Below are positions 10,825 through 22,169 of a DNA stretch of 64,000 bases, piece by piece (positions within the stretch are counted from its first letter, which is position 1; the number at the start of each line of letters is the position of its first letter). The DNA is from Selaginella tamariscina. Lineage: Eukaryota > Streptophyta > Lycopodiopsida > Selaginellales > Selaginellaceae. The position numbers and the translations under genes were made by a program. The stretch covers positions 849,217-913,216 of the forward strand of contig PUQB01000005.1 in assembly GCA_003024785.1 (NCBI GenBank). The letters are read 5' to 3'. Below the pieces are notes generated by a model. That model was given only the letters and a program-made list of their open reading frames with translations. It ran no database searches and was not told the origin of the DNA.

Positions 10825-13130
10825 CGAGATGATAATGCATCATGTCACAATATTGCCCAAGGATCTTGTGTGTACGTATGGGTGAACACCATTTTCAAGC
10901 ATGTTGAGGTTCCGGGAATGGAATTTGAGGAGGGTTCTCCTGTATTGTGGAATTTGGATGAAGTCAAGGCTGACACAGAATATGCAGAGTCACAAACAAA
11001 TATAGCACGAGTTTTCCAGATGATGGCTTGCCTGCTGTGATGGATGAGGTGATTCTCTTTCTTCATGAGATTGAGGTTGGGAGAGGCATCATCACAGCTA
11101 TAAATCCAATGGAAGCAGTGTCAGAAGAGAAACTAGGGTCCGACTTCGTGGGTGTAGTTGTGACAGAGGTTTCACCTAATGGCACATTGCATCCTGGATC
11201 CCTCGTGAGGTGGCGAACATCTGAATTAAGACGGCAAGATGGTTCAACATATTCTGGGTTGGATTTCAATAATAACAACCCGGAAGAACAACTCATATTT
11301 GAAGAGGTTCCTTGCATTGGTCCTATTGTAAGAAAAAGGCGATTCATGGGTTGCAGATCTTCCCCTGCAAGTTTCAGCAAGAGGGTAAGATGGATCCTAC
11401 ATCTTCCGAAAGTGTTACGAGCATTTCCACGATTGACTGCTGCAAGAAGAAGTGTTGTCAGATGGCAGACCGGAATGAAATTACCCAATGTAGACATGTC
11501 TTTCGTACTCACCCAAAAAAAGGCATGAGTTTGTATATGCTGCACTAACTGGGTGTATTGATGGAATGGCCTCGGACACAGGTTATCAGAGTACATCCAT
11601 GGTATTTAATAAGGTGGCCATCTGCTTCAAAGCTTGGTACAGTATATATACGGGATCCCAAAGACCACGTTCTACCGTCGGAGGGATGAGTGGCTAGATG
11701 GAGCGCAACCTCAGTACATGGGAACACTCCTTGGTCAAAACCCGCTCTCACATTATGGCAGCCATAGAGATACTCAAGGCTTTTGTGGAAGCAAATGCAG
11801 ACAGGATGCCTCACAAATGCCGAACCACAAATGCAGGGGTCAGGGAAAATCTCAAGGTTTTGCCTTCAATCTACACTCAATTGAAGCTGTGTGAACATGT
11901 GAACAAGTGCCTCAGTTTGATGGGGCTCAAGCAATCTGCACTGGTACCTTCAACAATATGGAATACTCATTTTAAGGATGTGGAGATTGCAAAACACTCT
12001 AGCTTTTCCAAGTGTGACACTTGTACATCATTGAAGGCTGCAGAGGCTTGTGCAAAAACCTTGGTGGAGATCACTGCCATTCAAAAGAAGATGGAGGCCC
12101 ACATGATTGCACAACAAACTTGCCGGTCTCAGTACTATGCACACCGCATGCTTTCTGTGTCAGCCCATCAGAGTACCTGTGCTTGATCCATGACAAGATG
12201 GATCATTCAAAGACCAGCATTCCAAAGCTCGTTGCAACACCAAAGTGCCTTGGAAATGTCATGAAACTTCCGATTTCATTGACAGGTGTGCTAACACATG
12301 GACACGGTTGTGAGTCATATGGACACTTTTCACTTCCACATTGGTCTAGCGACTCCAATTTCACTATTGGGTCGTTGGCCATGTGTTTCAGAAACCTTGA
12401 AGCCCACTCACAGAACAAGTCCTATCAGTGATCTCAAAGTGAAGAAACAACACCTTCAACCTTTACATAATGCTCTCATGAACACGTCTGCACTTGAGGC
12501 TACTTGGGAATATGAGAGGCATTGTCAGCAACCTGCACAAAAAAAATGGCCTGTTGAGAGTTCGGTTCAGTGGAGGGATTTAGCTCAAAATAGTGTACGT
12601 GTCCTCAACATCAAACAACTAGTTACTAGTTACTCAGAACTATATAAACAACTAGTTACTCAGAACTATATAAGCATGTGGTCGACTATTGAGAGACTGT
12701 TGTTCGAGAGTTTGAAGGGCCTACTATCACAAGTATAGAATTGCAACACTCTTTTTGGCCTAAAACAAGGTGGCAAGAGGAGATTGAAATGACATCATTG
12801 AGCACAGACGACATAGAAGTCAGTAGTGATGTGGAAATGCAAACCCCACACTTTGTTGGACAAAGGAATCAAAAACCTAAAGCATACTTTGATTGATGCA
12901 AGGATTTTCAAAAACTAATGATGGTCTTTATTACTTCAGATGTGTCATATAATCAGCCTATTTGAATGGGTCAAATTATTAACATACCTGAAGTAATCAC
13001 AAAAAATAGTATGGTTAAGGTTGCATGGTTCAAACCACAAAAAAGGCGACACGAGAAGGAGAGCAAAAGATATAATGGATGCCTAAAGAAAACATGGTCT
13101 CCTAATTAAAAATACTCAGCATGTTTATAA
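10825..13130 (+). pseudogene. DUF7869-like element protein, copy A (catalytic segment deleted)
   Basis: Segments in changing frames: CVYVWVNTIFKHVEVPGM (10,870), MDEVILFLHEIEVGRGIITA (11,040), a helix-turn-helix-like stretch with IYGIPKTTFYRRRDEWLDG (11,645), a possible metal site CDTCTSLKAAEACAKT (12,014), LIHDKMDHSKTSIPKL (12,182), HWSSDSNFTIGSLAMCF (12,340) and FVGQRNQKPKA (12,850). Compared with copies B and C, everything between about 12,610 and the C-terminal third is missing, including the MDNCAGENKNR and GHTHEDID motifs. The gap is bridged by a duplicated ACTAGTTACTCAGAACTATATAA tract (12,615-12,675). If the element is a DNA transposon, copy A could move only with help from another copy. 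The function of the family is not established. Confidence 0.75.
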
Positions 13131-13742
13131 ATGTTAAATCCATTCGATACGAGTGGATGTCAAGAAGCGTTGATAAAGTCACAATTAACAAAATTATAAG
13201 AAAAAGTATATTTTCTGAAGCTTAAAGCAATTACAAAATTATAAAATATCGTATATTTAATATTCATAATTAATAAAAATCTTTAATAATAGTACTAAAT
13301 TGTTTACTTAATTATATAAATTTATAAAAAGATATGGAAGATTGACTATATTATTATAGGATTTGTATATTATATATGTATTATTACTAGTACAAATTTT
13401 TAATTAATAATGTTATATTTAAATATTAATATTTTAATAACAACATCAATATTTATATAATGTACCTCTTATGCTCTTCCTTAATTTTTATATTAGGCCC
13501 ATACAATCTTAAATATAATATATTATATAATTTAATACCTTTTACTTTTATAATGTTATTAATTTTTGGTCCATGAATGCTTTAATTTATTAAAAGGTCG
13601 ATTACAAAATAGAATATTCTGTCTTCAAACATATATTTTAAAAATATTCCTTTAATATTAAAAAATGTTAATTAAATAGCTAAAATTGCTAATTATTATG
13701 AAATGGGACTATGACATGCCCATTTTAGTTACAACTTGCATA
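13131..13742. other. AT-rich 3' tail of copy A
   Basis: No genes. The tract is nearly identical, inverted, to 36,591-37,200 next to copy B and ends at the shared GTTACAACTTGCAT, which I take as the element's 3' limit. Confidence 0.65.
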
Positions 13743-15601
13743 TTGGCTCAAAGGGATACACCGCACGTGGGGACAAGTACTGCTGGTATATAACATCGAC
13801 ATGTCCCACAACACAGATTGCTATTAACTGGCCAAACTTCTGAGCAATAGGCAGCCGCATTAATGGTGGAACGGAAGATAGAGGGGGATGCAGATAGCTC
13901 GAGGAGTTATGGGCGTAAGATGGAAGGGAACAAGCAACCTTGCAATAGGTCACGATCAGGAGACCGGAGTTGTAGGTCCCATTCCTAGGAGCAGTAACTC
14001 TACTGACCTAGGTATAATGACATGGAGAAGCAACTGGAACGCAGGGAGATGATGTGCGCACTTTGCGGTGGTCTGCACACGCTCTATTGGCGCTCCTGGG
14101 TATTATTAATGAAACCCATGTTGGAAGCGCAAGCACCCGACACCACAAAGGGCAGCAAACGGGCAGACCCCTGCCGGCCCGATAGTAATCCTCACACCAC
14201 AGGCAAATCAAGTAACCATAGTACTACTAGGTTGGGACAACGGGACGAACACAACACCACATGTCCCCCTAGCGGATGAACAAACCGACCGCACGTGCGT
14301 AGAACCATGAAACAAGAAGGCACCACGAGAAGGAACGGGCGGCAAAACCCTTAATGTTGAAGTAGTGGGTAATAAAGCAAACCGACATACCAACCGCTCC
14401 AGAACCAGCAAAGCCCAACTAGGGTCAAGGATCAAGAGGAACAACAAGGAGACGGAAACGTCTCGCCTTCAATAGAGGAGAGGCTAGGGCATTGATAGAA
14501 TAAGAAGCACCACTTATTCCAGCCACGCTATACAAGGCTTGGCCACAAGGATCATCTCGGCCCTGGCCCAGAGGCACTGCAACCACAGTGGAAGACGTGC
14601 CAAACATTCCAGTTTGGATGCCGGGCCGCACAATTAATGATGTGATTATAGATGAAGGGTCGGCAATGAACATCATGTCAACAAAACTTCATTGTGAGCT
14701 AAGTATGCCACCTTGGAGCCGACTCCCTTCCATGTACGTATGGCAAATCAAGCCGAGGTAACACCCAAGGTATCCTAAGGGCAATAGAAGTTGAGATCTA
14801 AGAGGTCAAATTTTGGGTAAATGTTGTCATCCTCGACATGCACACAGGAGGGGGATTCGACCTGCGTCTTGGTTGTCCCTAGCTCAGGGGTGCAAAGGTA
14901 CAACATGAATGGGAGCATTAGCAAATAAGATTTTGCACTTGGAGGGGACTGAGATCTGCGGCCATAAGGCAAGTCCGGGCACCTGTGCAGTGATTCATAG
15001 CGCTAGAACACTTTGCACTAGGCAGGCATGGAGGATGAACGACGGCAAAACAGCGGCCTTCATCGTGAGATGATTATGCCAACCTTAGAGCCGACTCCCT
15101 TTCATGTACGTATGGCAAATCAAGCCGAGGTAACACCCAAGATCCTAAGGGCAATAGAAGTCGAGCAGTTAAATTTTGGGTAAATGTTGTCATCCTCAAC
15201 ATGCACATAGGAGGGGATTCAACATGCGTCTTGGTTGTCCCTGGCTTAGGGGTGCGAAGGTACATCATGAATGGGAGCAACCAGCAAATAAGATTTTGCA
15301 CCATGAGAGGACTGAGATTTGTGGCCACAAGGCAAGTCCGGGCACATGTGCAACAAGTCATAGTGCTAAAACACTTTGCACCAGGCAGGTGCAAAGGATT
15401 GAACGACGGCGAAACATTGGCCTTCTACACCCGTCCATTAGGCTCGGGCCGCATAAGGCAAGAGCAACCCCACCAAGGCAGGCATCGCACTGGTGGTTAA
15501 CGGTGGGCAGACCACCGTCAAACTGCCAACCAAAGCGGACGAGCGATGGGATGAAGCATCGAGCAAGGAAGGTATCGCAGGTATGGACTAACGATGATAG
15601 T
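13743..15601 (+). pseudogene. Gypsy family 1 gag end and protease remnant (plus strand)
   Basis: After the end of copy A, the plus strand reads family-1 gag and protease pieces: a cysteine-containing MMCALCGGLHTLYWRSW (14,050), matching LCTLCKGPHPLYWCSWV of the copy at 22-23 kb, then a protease-like NDVIIDEGSAMNIMS (14,635), where the usual D-G-G-S is D-E-G-S. Stops and shifts are frequent. A 371-bp segment is tandemly duplicated (14,705-15,446). The stretch ends at the LTR at 15,602. No RT or integrase is present. Confidence 0.7.
14705..15446 (+). repeat. 371-bp tandem duplication inside Gypsy family 1
   Basis: Two adjacent copies start at ATGCCACCTTGGAGCC (14,705) and ATGCCAACCTTAGAGCC (15,076). 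Both contain ATGTACGTATGGCAAATC, AAATGTTGTCATCCTC, GGTTGTCCCT and GGACTGAGAT in the same order, with scattered substitutions, so the duplication is not recent. The junction lies within former protease coding sequence. Confidence 0.8.
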
Positions 15602-16018
15602 TGTCAGGCAGCGGTGTAACCAGGCATAGATTCAATCATCCGGATCAACTATCAAGGTGCTCAGGACAACACGTGTGAGGGAGGCGCATAAATGTGATAG
15701 ACAGGAAATGGCAGCATATTAGTGAGGGATGCCACCTGTACCTAGGGTCTAGCACTAGGTGATCCACTATATAACCAAGAAGGCTGGTAGTGGGTTGGGG
15801 TCCTTCTAGTAGAGTTTCATCTTGCATCTTGCTTCACCTCCCTAAGGTAGTTTGTACTCAGGCAGGCACCATATATAAATACATATTCCTGTTGGTCACC
15901 ATCTCTTCGGTGATACTTTTGTTGCTCCGCTCCTAGGCCCGCTATCCATTAGCATCCTGGCGACCACCGAGGCTTCATAAGAAGCACCAAATTTGGCGTG
16001 CGAAGTCCCCGACGACCA
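15602..16018 (+). repeat. LTR of Gypsy family 1 (plus strand, internally deleted)
   Basis: It starts TGTCAGGCAGCGG and ends GACGACCA, then TTTGTGGCGACC, the likely primer-binding region. It contains the family TATA region (CACTATATAACCAAG, about 15,762). At 417 bp it lacks about 155 bp present in the LTR at 30,799-31,372. It serves both the fragment on its left (as 3' LTR) and the leader-gag fragment on its right (as 5' LTR), which points to unequal recombination. Confidence 0.75.
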
Positions 16019-18457
16019 TTTGTGGCGACCATAGAGTGATAAATAGTACAAACGGATGGAGTTCACCGTAGCAAGCAGAGTTGAGATTAGCTCATTTGAA
16101 CAACTAAAGATCAACAAGCATCAACTGGCCAGGAGGATGCGTCAGACCGGCCAAGGTAGGTTGATGGAAGGCAGAGAGGCACCTGGTTGCCACAATCGGC
16201 CCCTGCCTCGCCTACCCGAGGAAACGATGCAAATACCGCATGGCCGAATTTCTAAGAAGCAGTAAACCCGGCACAGCAGTAGTAGAGGCGGTCACAAGCC
16301 ATCAATGATGAAGAAGGATATGAAGAACCCGCAACACGTCCGGACGCTATTCCAGGTATAGGAGCGTGTGGGAATGACCAACACCCATACAGGCGACCTC
16401 GCCCGACAATGACTTACGATGCCAAGTGGGATGGATGGTAGGACGATGGAAGCCCTCCACCCCCTCTCGAAGTAGGCAAAAGTGACGGCTACGATGAGCC
16501 CCACACCAAAGAGCAGAACCCGTGTTCGATGAGTACCCATGAAGGAGGAAACCATGCACAGGAGAACCCCAGGAAAGGGAAGGCCTGCGCTAGAGGAAGG
16601 AATATCGAGGTGGCAAAAGCAGCACATATAGTGATGGGGGATGAGAGCCGAAGGTCCAGCATGGCTAGCACCATGAGGGACGTAAGGTAGGAAACCCAGG
16701 GCCGCCGTCACCCACTAGGGTAAGGCGGGGGACCCATGGCTGCCCAGAAAGAGGGGAGGAAGAGCCTCATTTGGAAGGCCTTTGCAGGGAGGGGCATCGA
16801 TTGCCAATAAGGCAACCTCTGCACCAGGAGTTTAGCTGATTAAATGATGTAGCAGGCCAGGGTGGTTACTAGGATGAGAACCCGAGGATTCAAAAAGCAA
16901 GGGTACACATGGGACGACCACCTACGCGAAGGTGATTGGACATCAACAAACTGATAGACTAGGAGGTACCAATAAGGGGGGCCACATTGTGGCCACTTTG
17001 GACAAAGGACGAGGCGATTCCATCCAGGGGCGAGGGAAATCTGCCCGAGCGACCAACACCGTGTCGGTCCCATGAGGGAAATCCGCTAGGGTACACGGCA
17101 GAGCCGCAATTACCACGAGACAAGGGAATACCATCTCAAGGCGAGGAGGATTCGCCCTGTCAACCACGAATTTCGCGCATGGTCCTGCAAAGCCACCCAT
17201 TGAATGAGAGAATATTGTCCAGCCGAGGTAAGTTGCATCAGCTGTCAAGTTGGTCATGTGGAAGGGATCCCCGAGGGACAGATGGGAGGAGCCCGTCCTC
17301 ATCACCCACCCTCAATTAGAGGGCAGGGGCGCGAGGGAGGAGAAAGGTGCCCACATAATACTTGGACGCCAACTACACCACATTCAAAGCAGAGGGTCCA
17401 AATCGGAGCACTTCTCAGGCTCAACGCAATGCCATGGGAATCGATCCGGTAACCTTACTAGCCTGCGCACTCAATCAGATGCAAGAGAACACTGTAATAG
17501 TGCCCTTACCCGCAGTCCATGGAGAAAAGGGTGAAGACACAGACCAGCATGTACACAAGTTCGAACATGTATGCAAATTGAGGAGCATAGATGACAATCA
17601 CAAGAAACTGAGTGCAGTCGTATGCACCTTGGACAAAAAGGCACATGCCTGGTGGATGCGATTCCACAAGGCCAACGAAGGAGCTCGCTGAGAAACCACA
17701 TAGAGGGCATTCTTGTACACCTTCCCGGAGGAAAATAGCGAGGAAGAGGTGATCCACAAACTAACGAGCTTGAAGCAGAAAGCGCGAGAGTCGGTCGACA
17801 AGTACATGGTCCGCATGCTGGGGTACACTGCTCGGCTAAGGGATGCCCCAATCGATTTGACTAAGAAAATGTGGTACTGAAAGGGACTGCAGCCGGAGAT
17901 CCGCAAGTGGATCAACCTAGACGACCGAACATTCGACAAGCTACTCCGGTATGTAAAGAAGGCTGAGAGGCGGGAAGCCAAAAGATGTCAGGAGAGGAAG
18001 ATTCAGAACAAATCAGACTCCGAGGGGGCAAACGACACCACCACGAACGAGGAGAATCTCTTAAACGTTCCAAAACCGACCCGGAAGGAGAGACGAGTGG
18101 GAACCAGAAAGCACGAGTAATCACAACGAAGGGAGACCCACAAAGTGGTAGCACAACAGGAGGACCTAACAACGACTCTTGCTCAGTTAGGATACACTAC
18201 GCGAAGGGATAAATATTGCAAAGTGTGTGATGTCCAAGGATCTCACAACACGGATGATTGTTACCAACTAACCAAGCTTTTAAGCAGCATGCTACCCCAG
18301 ATTGGCGCCTGGACGGTTGAGCGACAACAAGCGGACCACAAGGGAGACCAATGATATGGGGGCCGCGGTGGTGGCCAACCCTGCCGCAAATCACGATCAG
18401 GAGACCGCAACTAGAGGTCGCACTCATGAGAGTGCCAACAAAATCGACCAAGGTATG
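16019..18457 (+). pseudogene. Gypsy family 1 leader and gag (plus strand)
   Basis: Starts just after the LTR with a TGG-containing stretch (TGGCGACCATAGAG) typical of a primer-binding site, though I cannot assign the tRNA. A 1.3-kb leader follows. Gag begins near 17,362 (MQENTVIVPLPAVHGEKG at 17,478, LDKKAHAWWMRFHKANEGA at 17,632) and continues with KARESVDKYMVRMLGYTARL, LLRYVKKAERREAKR and the knuckle YCKVCDVQGSHNTDDCYQL (18,215-18,270). One stop interrupts the capsid section near 17,878. The fragment ends abruptly at 18,457 where a minus-strand LTR begins. Confidence 0.75.
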
Positions 18458-19021
18458 TGGTCGTCGGGGACTCCGCAAGCCAGATGTGGTGCTTTTCAGG
18501 AAGCTGCAATGGTCGCCATGACGCTGTTGAGAGCGTCCAACCCTGGGGTTCGACCGGCAAGCCAGACCTTACCTCAGGAGTGATGGAAGGTATTGGTTGG
18601 CCTTTACCCAGACACCGCGAGGGTCTGTGTACAGGTAAGGGGAGTTCTACTGAGATGACTGGGCAAAGAGGATTGCGGGGCCCAGGAGTTGGGCAAGGGG
18701 AAACGCCCGCTTGTGAGGTGAATAGAAGGAAAATGGATATATATTGCCTGTCTGAGTACAACTATCTCCGACAGTGGAACAAGATATAAGACGCAGACTT
18801 GACTCCCAAAAAGACCCCGACCCACTACCCGCCTTCCGGCTTATATAGTGGGTACCTACCGCTAGACCCTAGCTACAGGTGGCGCTCTCCCACTGGTCTG
18901 CCGCTTGGTGACAGAGTCCTGCCTGTCACATTTATGCGCTTCCCCACGCGTGCTATTCTTCGTACCCTAGGTAGTTGGTCCGAACGATCGAATCTTCGTC
19001 TGGTTACGCCGCCATCTGACA
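18458..19021 (-). repeat. 3' LTR of Gypsy family 1 (minus strand, full length)
   Basis: On the plus strand it runs from TGGTCGTCGGGGACTCCGC to CCGCCATCTGACA (564 bp), so in sense it starts TGTCAGATGGCGG and ends GACGACCA. It contains the antisense TATA region (CTTATATAGTGGG, about 18,840). It is the most complete minus-strand LTR with 31,774-32,348. Confidence 0.8.
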
Positions 19022-19125
19022 CCGGTCACCATCAGTCCGTACCTAAAGTACCTCCCTTATACGGTGCTTTGTCCAGTCGCTCGTTTGCGCCAGTGGGCGT
19101 CCCGCCGGCAGGCCGTGTGACGGTG

Positions 19126-19942
19126 TCAGGCCACCGTCAACCAGATGCCCGAACTTATTCGTTGGCACGTCCTCAGTCCATGTGCCCTAATTATCTGCCC
19201 CTTGGAGCTCCCGGTACATGGCAATTTGCTCTCTGTTGCCGCTAACGTGGTCTTTAATGTGGTGATGGTCGCCTCTTGTAGCGCGATCACCCTTCGAAGC
19301 TTTGCCTTGAACACTGTCTGTTGCTCCCGAGTCTACTGGAGCTGATCCTCCAGGTCTTGCATCCTTTTCCAGGAGTATTGTAACTCTTGTTCCTTTGCCG
19401 TGAGGAGTTGGGTCTGTAGCTGGGTGTGTACCTTTAGCTCCCTAATGGTCCGAGCCGGCTGGCCTGGTGGCGCTCGCTTCTGGCTTCCTGAGTAGGGCTT
19501 CCAGTTGGCTCGCTGTAGGTGTGGTAATGGTTTTGAAGAGTTGAGTCTTTGTTAGTAATTCCCTTTTGACCACCGTCAGTTTTGCTTGTGCTTCAACGAG
19601 CTCCCCACACCTTCGTTCTAACCGAGCTTTGCATTCCTGTATCTGTTGTTCCCTTCCGGCTATGACCTGGTTGCGGGCGTGCTGGTCATCGTTGAGTAGC
19701 CCTAGGAGAGTTTCGCACTCACTGTACAACCACTGGAATTTTGCTCTCCTTTCACTCCAGCTCTCCCAGGCGTCCTTCTTTCTTTTCATTGTCAATATAC
19801 ACAGTCGGCCCCCTTCACTCAGTAGCTCCTTAGCCCTTTGGGAAACTTTTCGGGCTCCCTGCCGCCGCTCCGTGAGTTCTGTCACTATGTCGTTGTGTTC
19901 CCTTGCCACCGCTGGGAGGTCGAGGATGTCATATATCACCAT
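19126..19942 (-). CDS. Coiled-coil reading frame at the 3' end of Gypsy family 1
   Basis: The 166-codon frame at 19,942-19,442 is rich in charged and leucine residues in heptad-like order (EHNDIVTELTERRQGARKV, QVIAGREQQIQECKARLERR) and has a second short frame downstream (19,314-19,126; LQEATITTLKTTLAATESK). A related segment sits in the same place in the copy at 32,349-33,039 (KKEQQIHELKSWIEWRSGKL). The frame lies just before the 3' LTR, where some plant Gypsy elements carry an extra gene. I do not recognise the protein; a self-associating coiled-coil is all the sequence supports. Expression is unknown. Confidence 0.5.
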
Positions 19943-19999
19943 GGCTTCGTCTAGCTGATTGAAGACCCCCGCGAGCCTGGTATAGACCGTGGAGGTCCA

Positions 20000-22129
20000 T
20001 CGTCCATTGGCCTGGAAGTGTTGGTAGTTACTCTCGTACTCGTCCTTGGGCTTGTCCTTCTTCCCTCCCTGGCTGGGTCCAGTGGATTGCTCGTTTGCGT
20101 CTGACGAGGATTCTAGTAGTGGGGATCCTATAGCCAGGGGAATCGCATGTATGGGTTCCTGCGTTACATACCCTGGTGATTCCTGGTTTGAAAGGAGGCT
20201 ACCCTCCGCCTGCTCCTCTGTTGACGCCTATCTTGTTGAGTCTTGTTCTTTTGTAGACGCCGGTCCCTCCATTGAATCCTGTTCTTCTGTTGACTCCGGA
20301 GGTTCTGGCTGTTCCCCCATTTGGAGTGGTGATGGTGTCTTACTACCGTTTGGCTGAATGAGCCTGTGGTCATAATAGCAATGTGGCCAGCCATGGGTAG
20401 CCTTTGCTCAGTGCCGGCCCGAACTCCGTGAATCCCACTAGTTAGAGCCAGAATCAAGTACTGCTTAAGGCAGTCAGCCCAATTAATCGCGACTCCTTCC
20501 CACGCCCTGCAAAGACCGTTCGCCAATCGCCTGGTGATCCGACTCCCTGTTCTTCCCGTGAGCATGAAGGCCACTAACGTTACAAACTCGGCTGCTTCCT
20601 CCTTTGTTTGTATGCCTCGTAGTCCATGAGTTCCTGTGGTGGCGGGCTGTTGAACCTCCGCATCCGAGCATTCCCCAGGGCTAGGCCGTCCCCTGGTAGC
20701 CGAAAGACTATCACTAGTTCATCGAACATAATGCGGAAGACAGTGCTCCCATCCGTGCAGAATTGTATTCCCCTATGCCCAGTTTGACTAGCCACTAATT
20801 CTGCTGACTAGAGGAATTGTCTAGCCTTCTCATAAAATCTTGGGTCCTCCACTTCTCCCTACGGAAGGTCAAAGAATTCGTCCAATCGCAACTGCCTTCT
20901 GACTCGTCGGACGTCGGGTTGCTCGATTAATTCGTTAAACTTGAAGTACCTGGGCGATACTAGCTCCGCTGCTCGTTCTTGGCCCTTGATGAGCACGCGA
21001 ATTTCTTTGATTACCACTGGTCAATTTCTCTTTGTCCACCCCATGGTCATGGTAATGGAAGTGTGGCATTGTGCACCTCCTTCTTGAGTGTAGGTGCCGT
21101 GGCAGTCCTTGTGGCGTCCTCCGAGGTGAGTGGCGCGTCTATCCCTGCGCCTAGATACGCAATGATGGTGCCGCTCGACCATCATTGCCTTTGTAGTGCG
21201 TGCCTCATGCCTGTGGTCCAACCTCGTGGACCATGTGATCCTGTGAGCTGGCCACACGTGCGTTTGGAGATCCTGCTTCCGACTACTCCGTCTTCCCTAT
21301 CTCTTCGCCCCATGGTTCGCTGGTTCTGCCCCGGAATTCCTCAATCTGTGCTCCATCTGGGTGACCAGCGCGGCTACTATCGGTCGTCCGTCATGGTACT
21401 TGTCCGTTATCGTAGACTATGGTGGTTTTGTTGCCGCCTAGTGAGGCCCATCCTGGCTCTAATTGCACAGTCTTACCTGTTGATCCCTTCCTACCGCTTC
21501 TTCCCCACACTGGCCCCGTATGTCCCCTATCTAGGGTTTTGTGTCCTACTTCCACCTGGGAGGGTCTACGTCGGAGCTTCCCCCCCCCCCCACTTCCCGG
21601 GCCGATCGGCCCAGGTAGTGGATATTTCCCCTTGGGACCAAGACCGGAAAAGGGTTGCCGATCCCTGTCGATACCGGCTCTGGGGTGGCTCCGCTTGATT
21701 GGGGCGGCCATTCGGCTTGGGTATGTCCACATAAGCCCTCCAGACTTGTCCTAGTGGTTCATGAACCAACGTTCCAGTGCCGGATAGTCTCGGGCTTTAG
21801 TTGCTCCTGCGATCCTTAGTTTGTTCATGTTGGGCTACCTCTGATGCGAGGCTTCCTGTCTGGGGCGACCCAACCCCGGAAGTCGGCCTGCGGAGGTCGT
21901 TGTTATGCCCTCGCTCCATCCTCCGCGTCTGCCGGGCTTCTGATACTCCAACGCCTTGAATCTCCGTGCAGGGGCCTGGGTTTTGCCTGTGGGTATGGAC
22001 CTTATCGCCCGTCTGGTGCGAAACCGTATCTGTGGGTGTTCCCAATCGTGTTGTACCTTTGCACCCTTGAGCTAGGGTCGACCAAGGAGTAGGGCGAATC
22101 CCCCCTAGTGTGCATATCCAAAACCACAA
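20000..22129 (-). other. Unassigned internal tract of Gypsy family 1
   Basis: Shared with 1-1,530. Minus-strand frames are broken and match no family I know; one repeated segment reads HRGIQFCTDGSTVFRIMFDE (about 20,780-20,700). The long plus-strand frame at 20,979-21,698 is antisense, ends in a poly-C tract, and has no independent support. Confidence 0.5.
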
Positions 22130-22169
22130 CGTTGATCCAAAATTTGACCGTTTGGATCTCGACCTCTAC

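Larger units (their letters stand above)
7978..13742 (+). mobile_element. Palindrome-array element, copy A (DUF7869-like protein), internally deleted
   Basis: The limits come from comparison with the inverted copy B. Similarity starts at AAAATCGTACAC (about 7,978), where the family-2 RT frame stops, and ends at GTTACAACTTGCAT (about 13,742). Layout: 1.85 kb of AT-rich DNA, the GGCGGGATTAATCCCGCC array (9,860-10,625), a coding region (10,825-13,130), then an AT-rich 3' tail. I find no terminal inverted repeats by eye. The insertion abuts the RT of a chromovirus on the left and family-1 gag remnants on the right, so no target duplication can be read. I infer a DNA transposon; a class of its own is possible. 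Confidence 0.6.

Noticed and set aside
7978..13742. Helitron or hAT interpretation of element A
   Set aside because: No Rep/helicase motifs, no hAT dimerisation region, no CTRR end hairpin, and no readable 8-bp duplication.
20979..21698. 239-codon plus-strand open frame
   Set aside because: Antisense to the internal family-1 region; no domain, and not maintained in the copy at 500-1,100.
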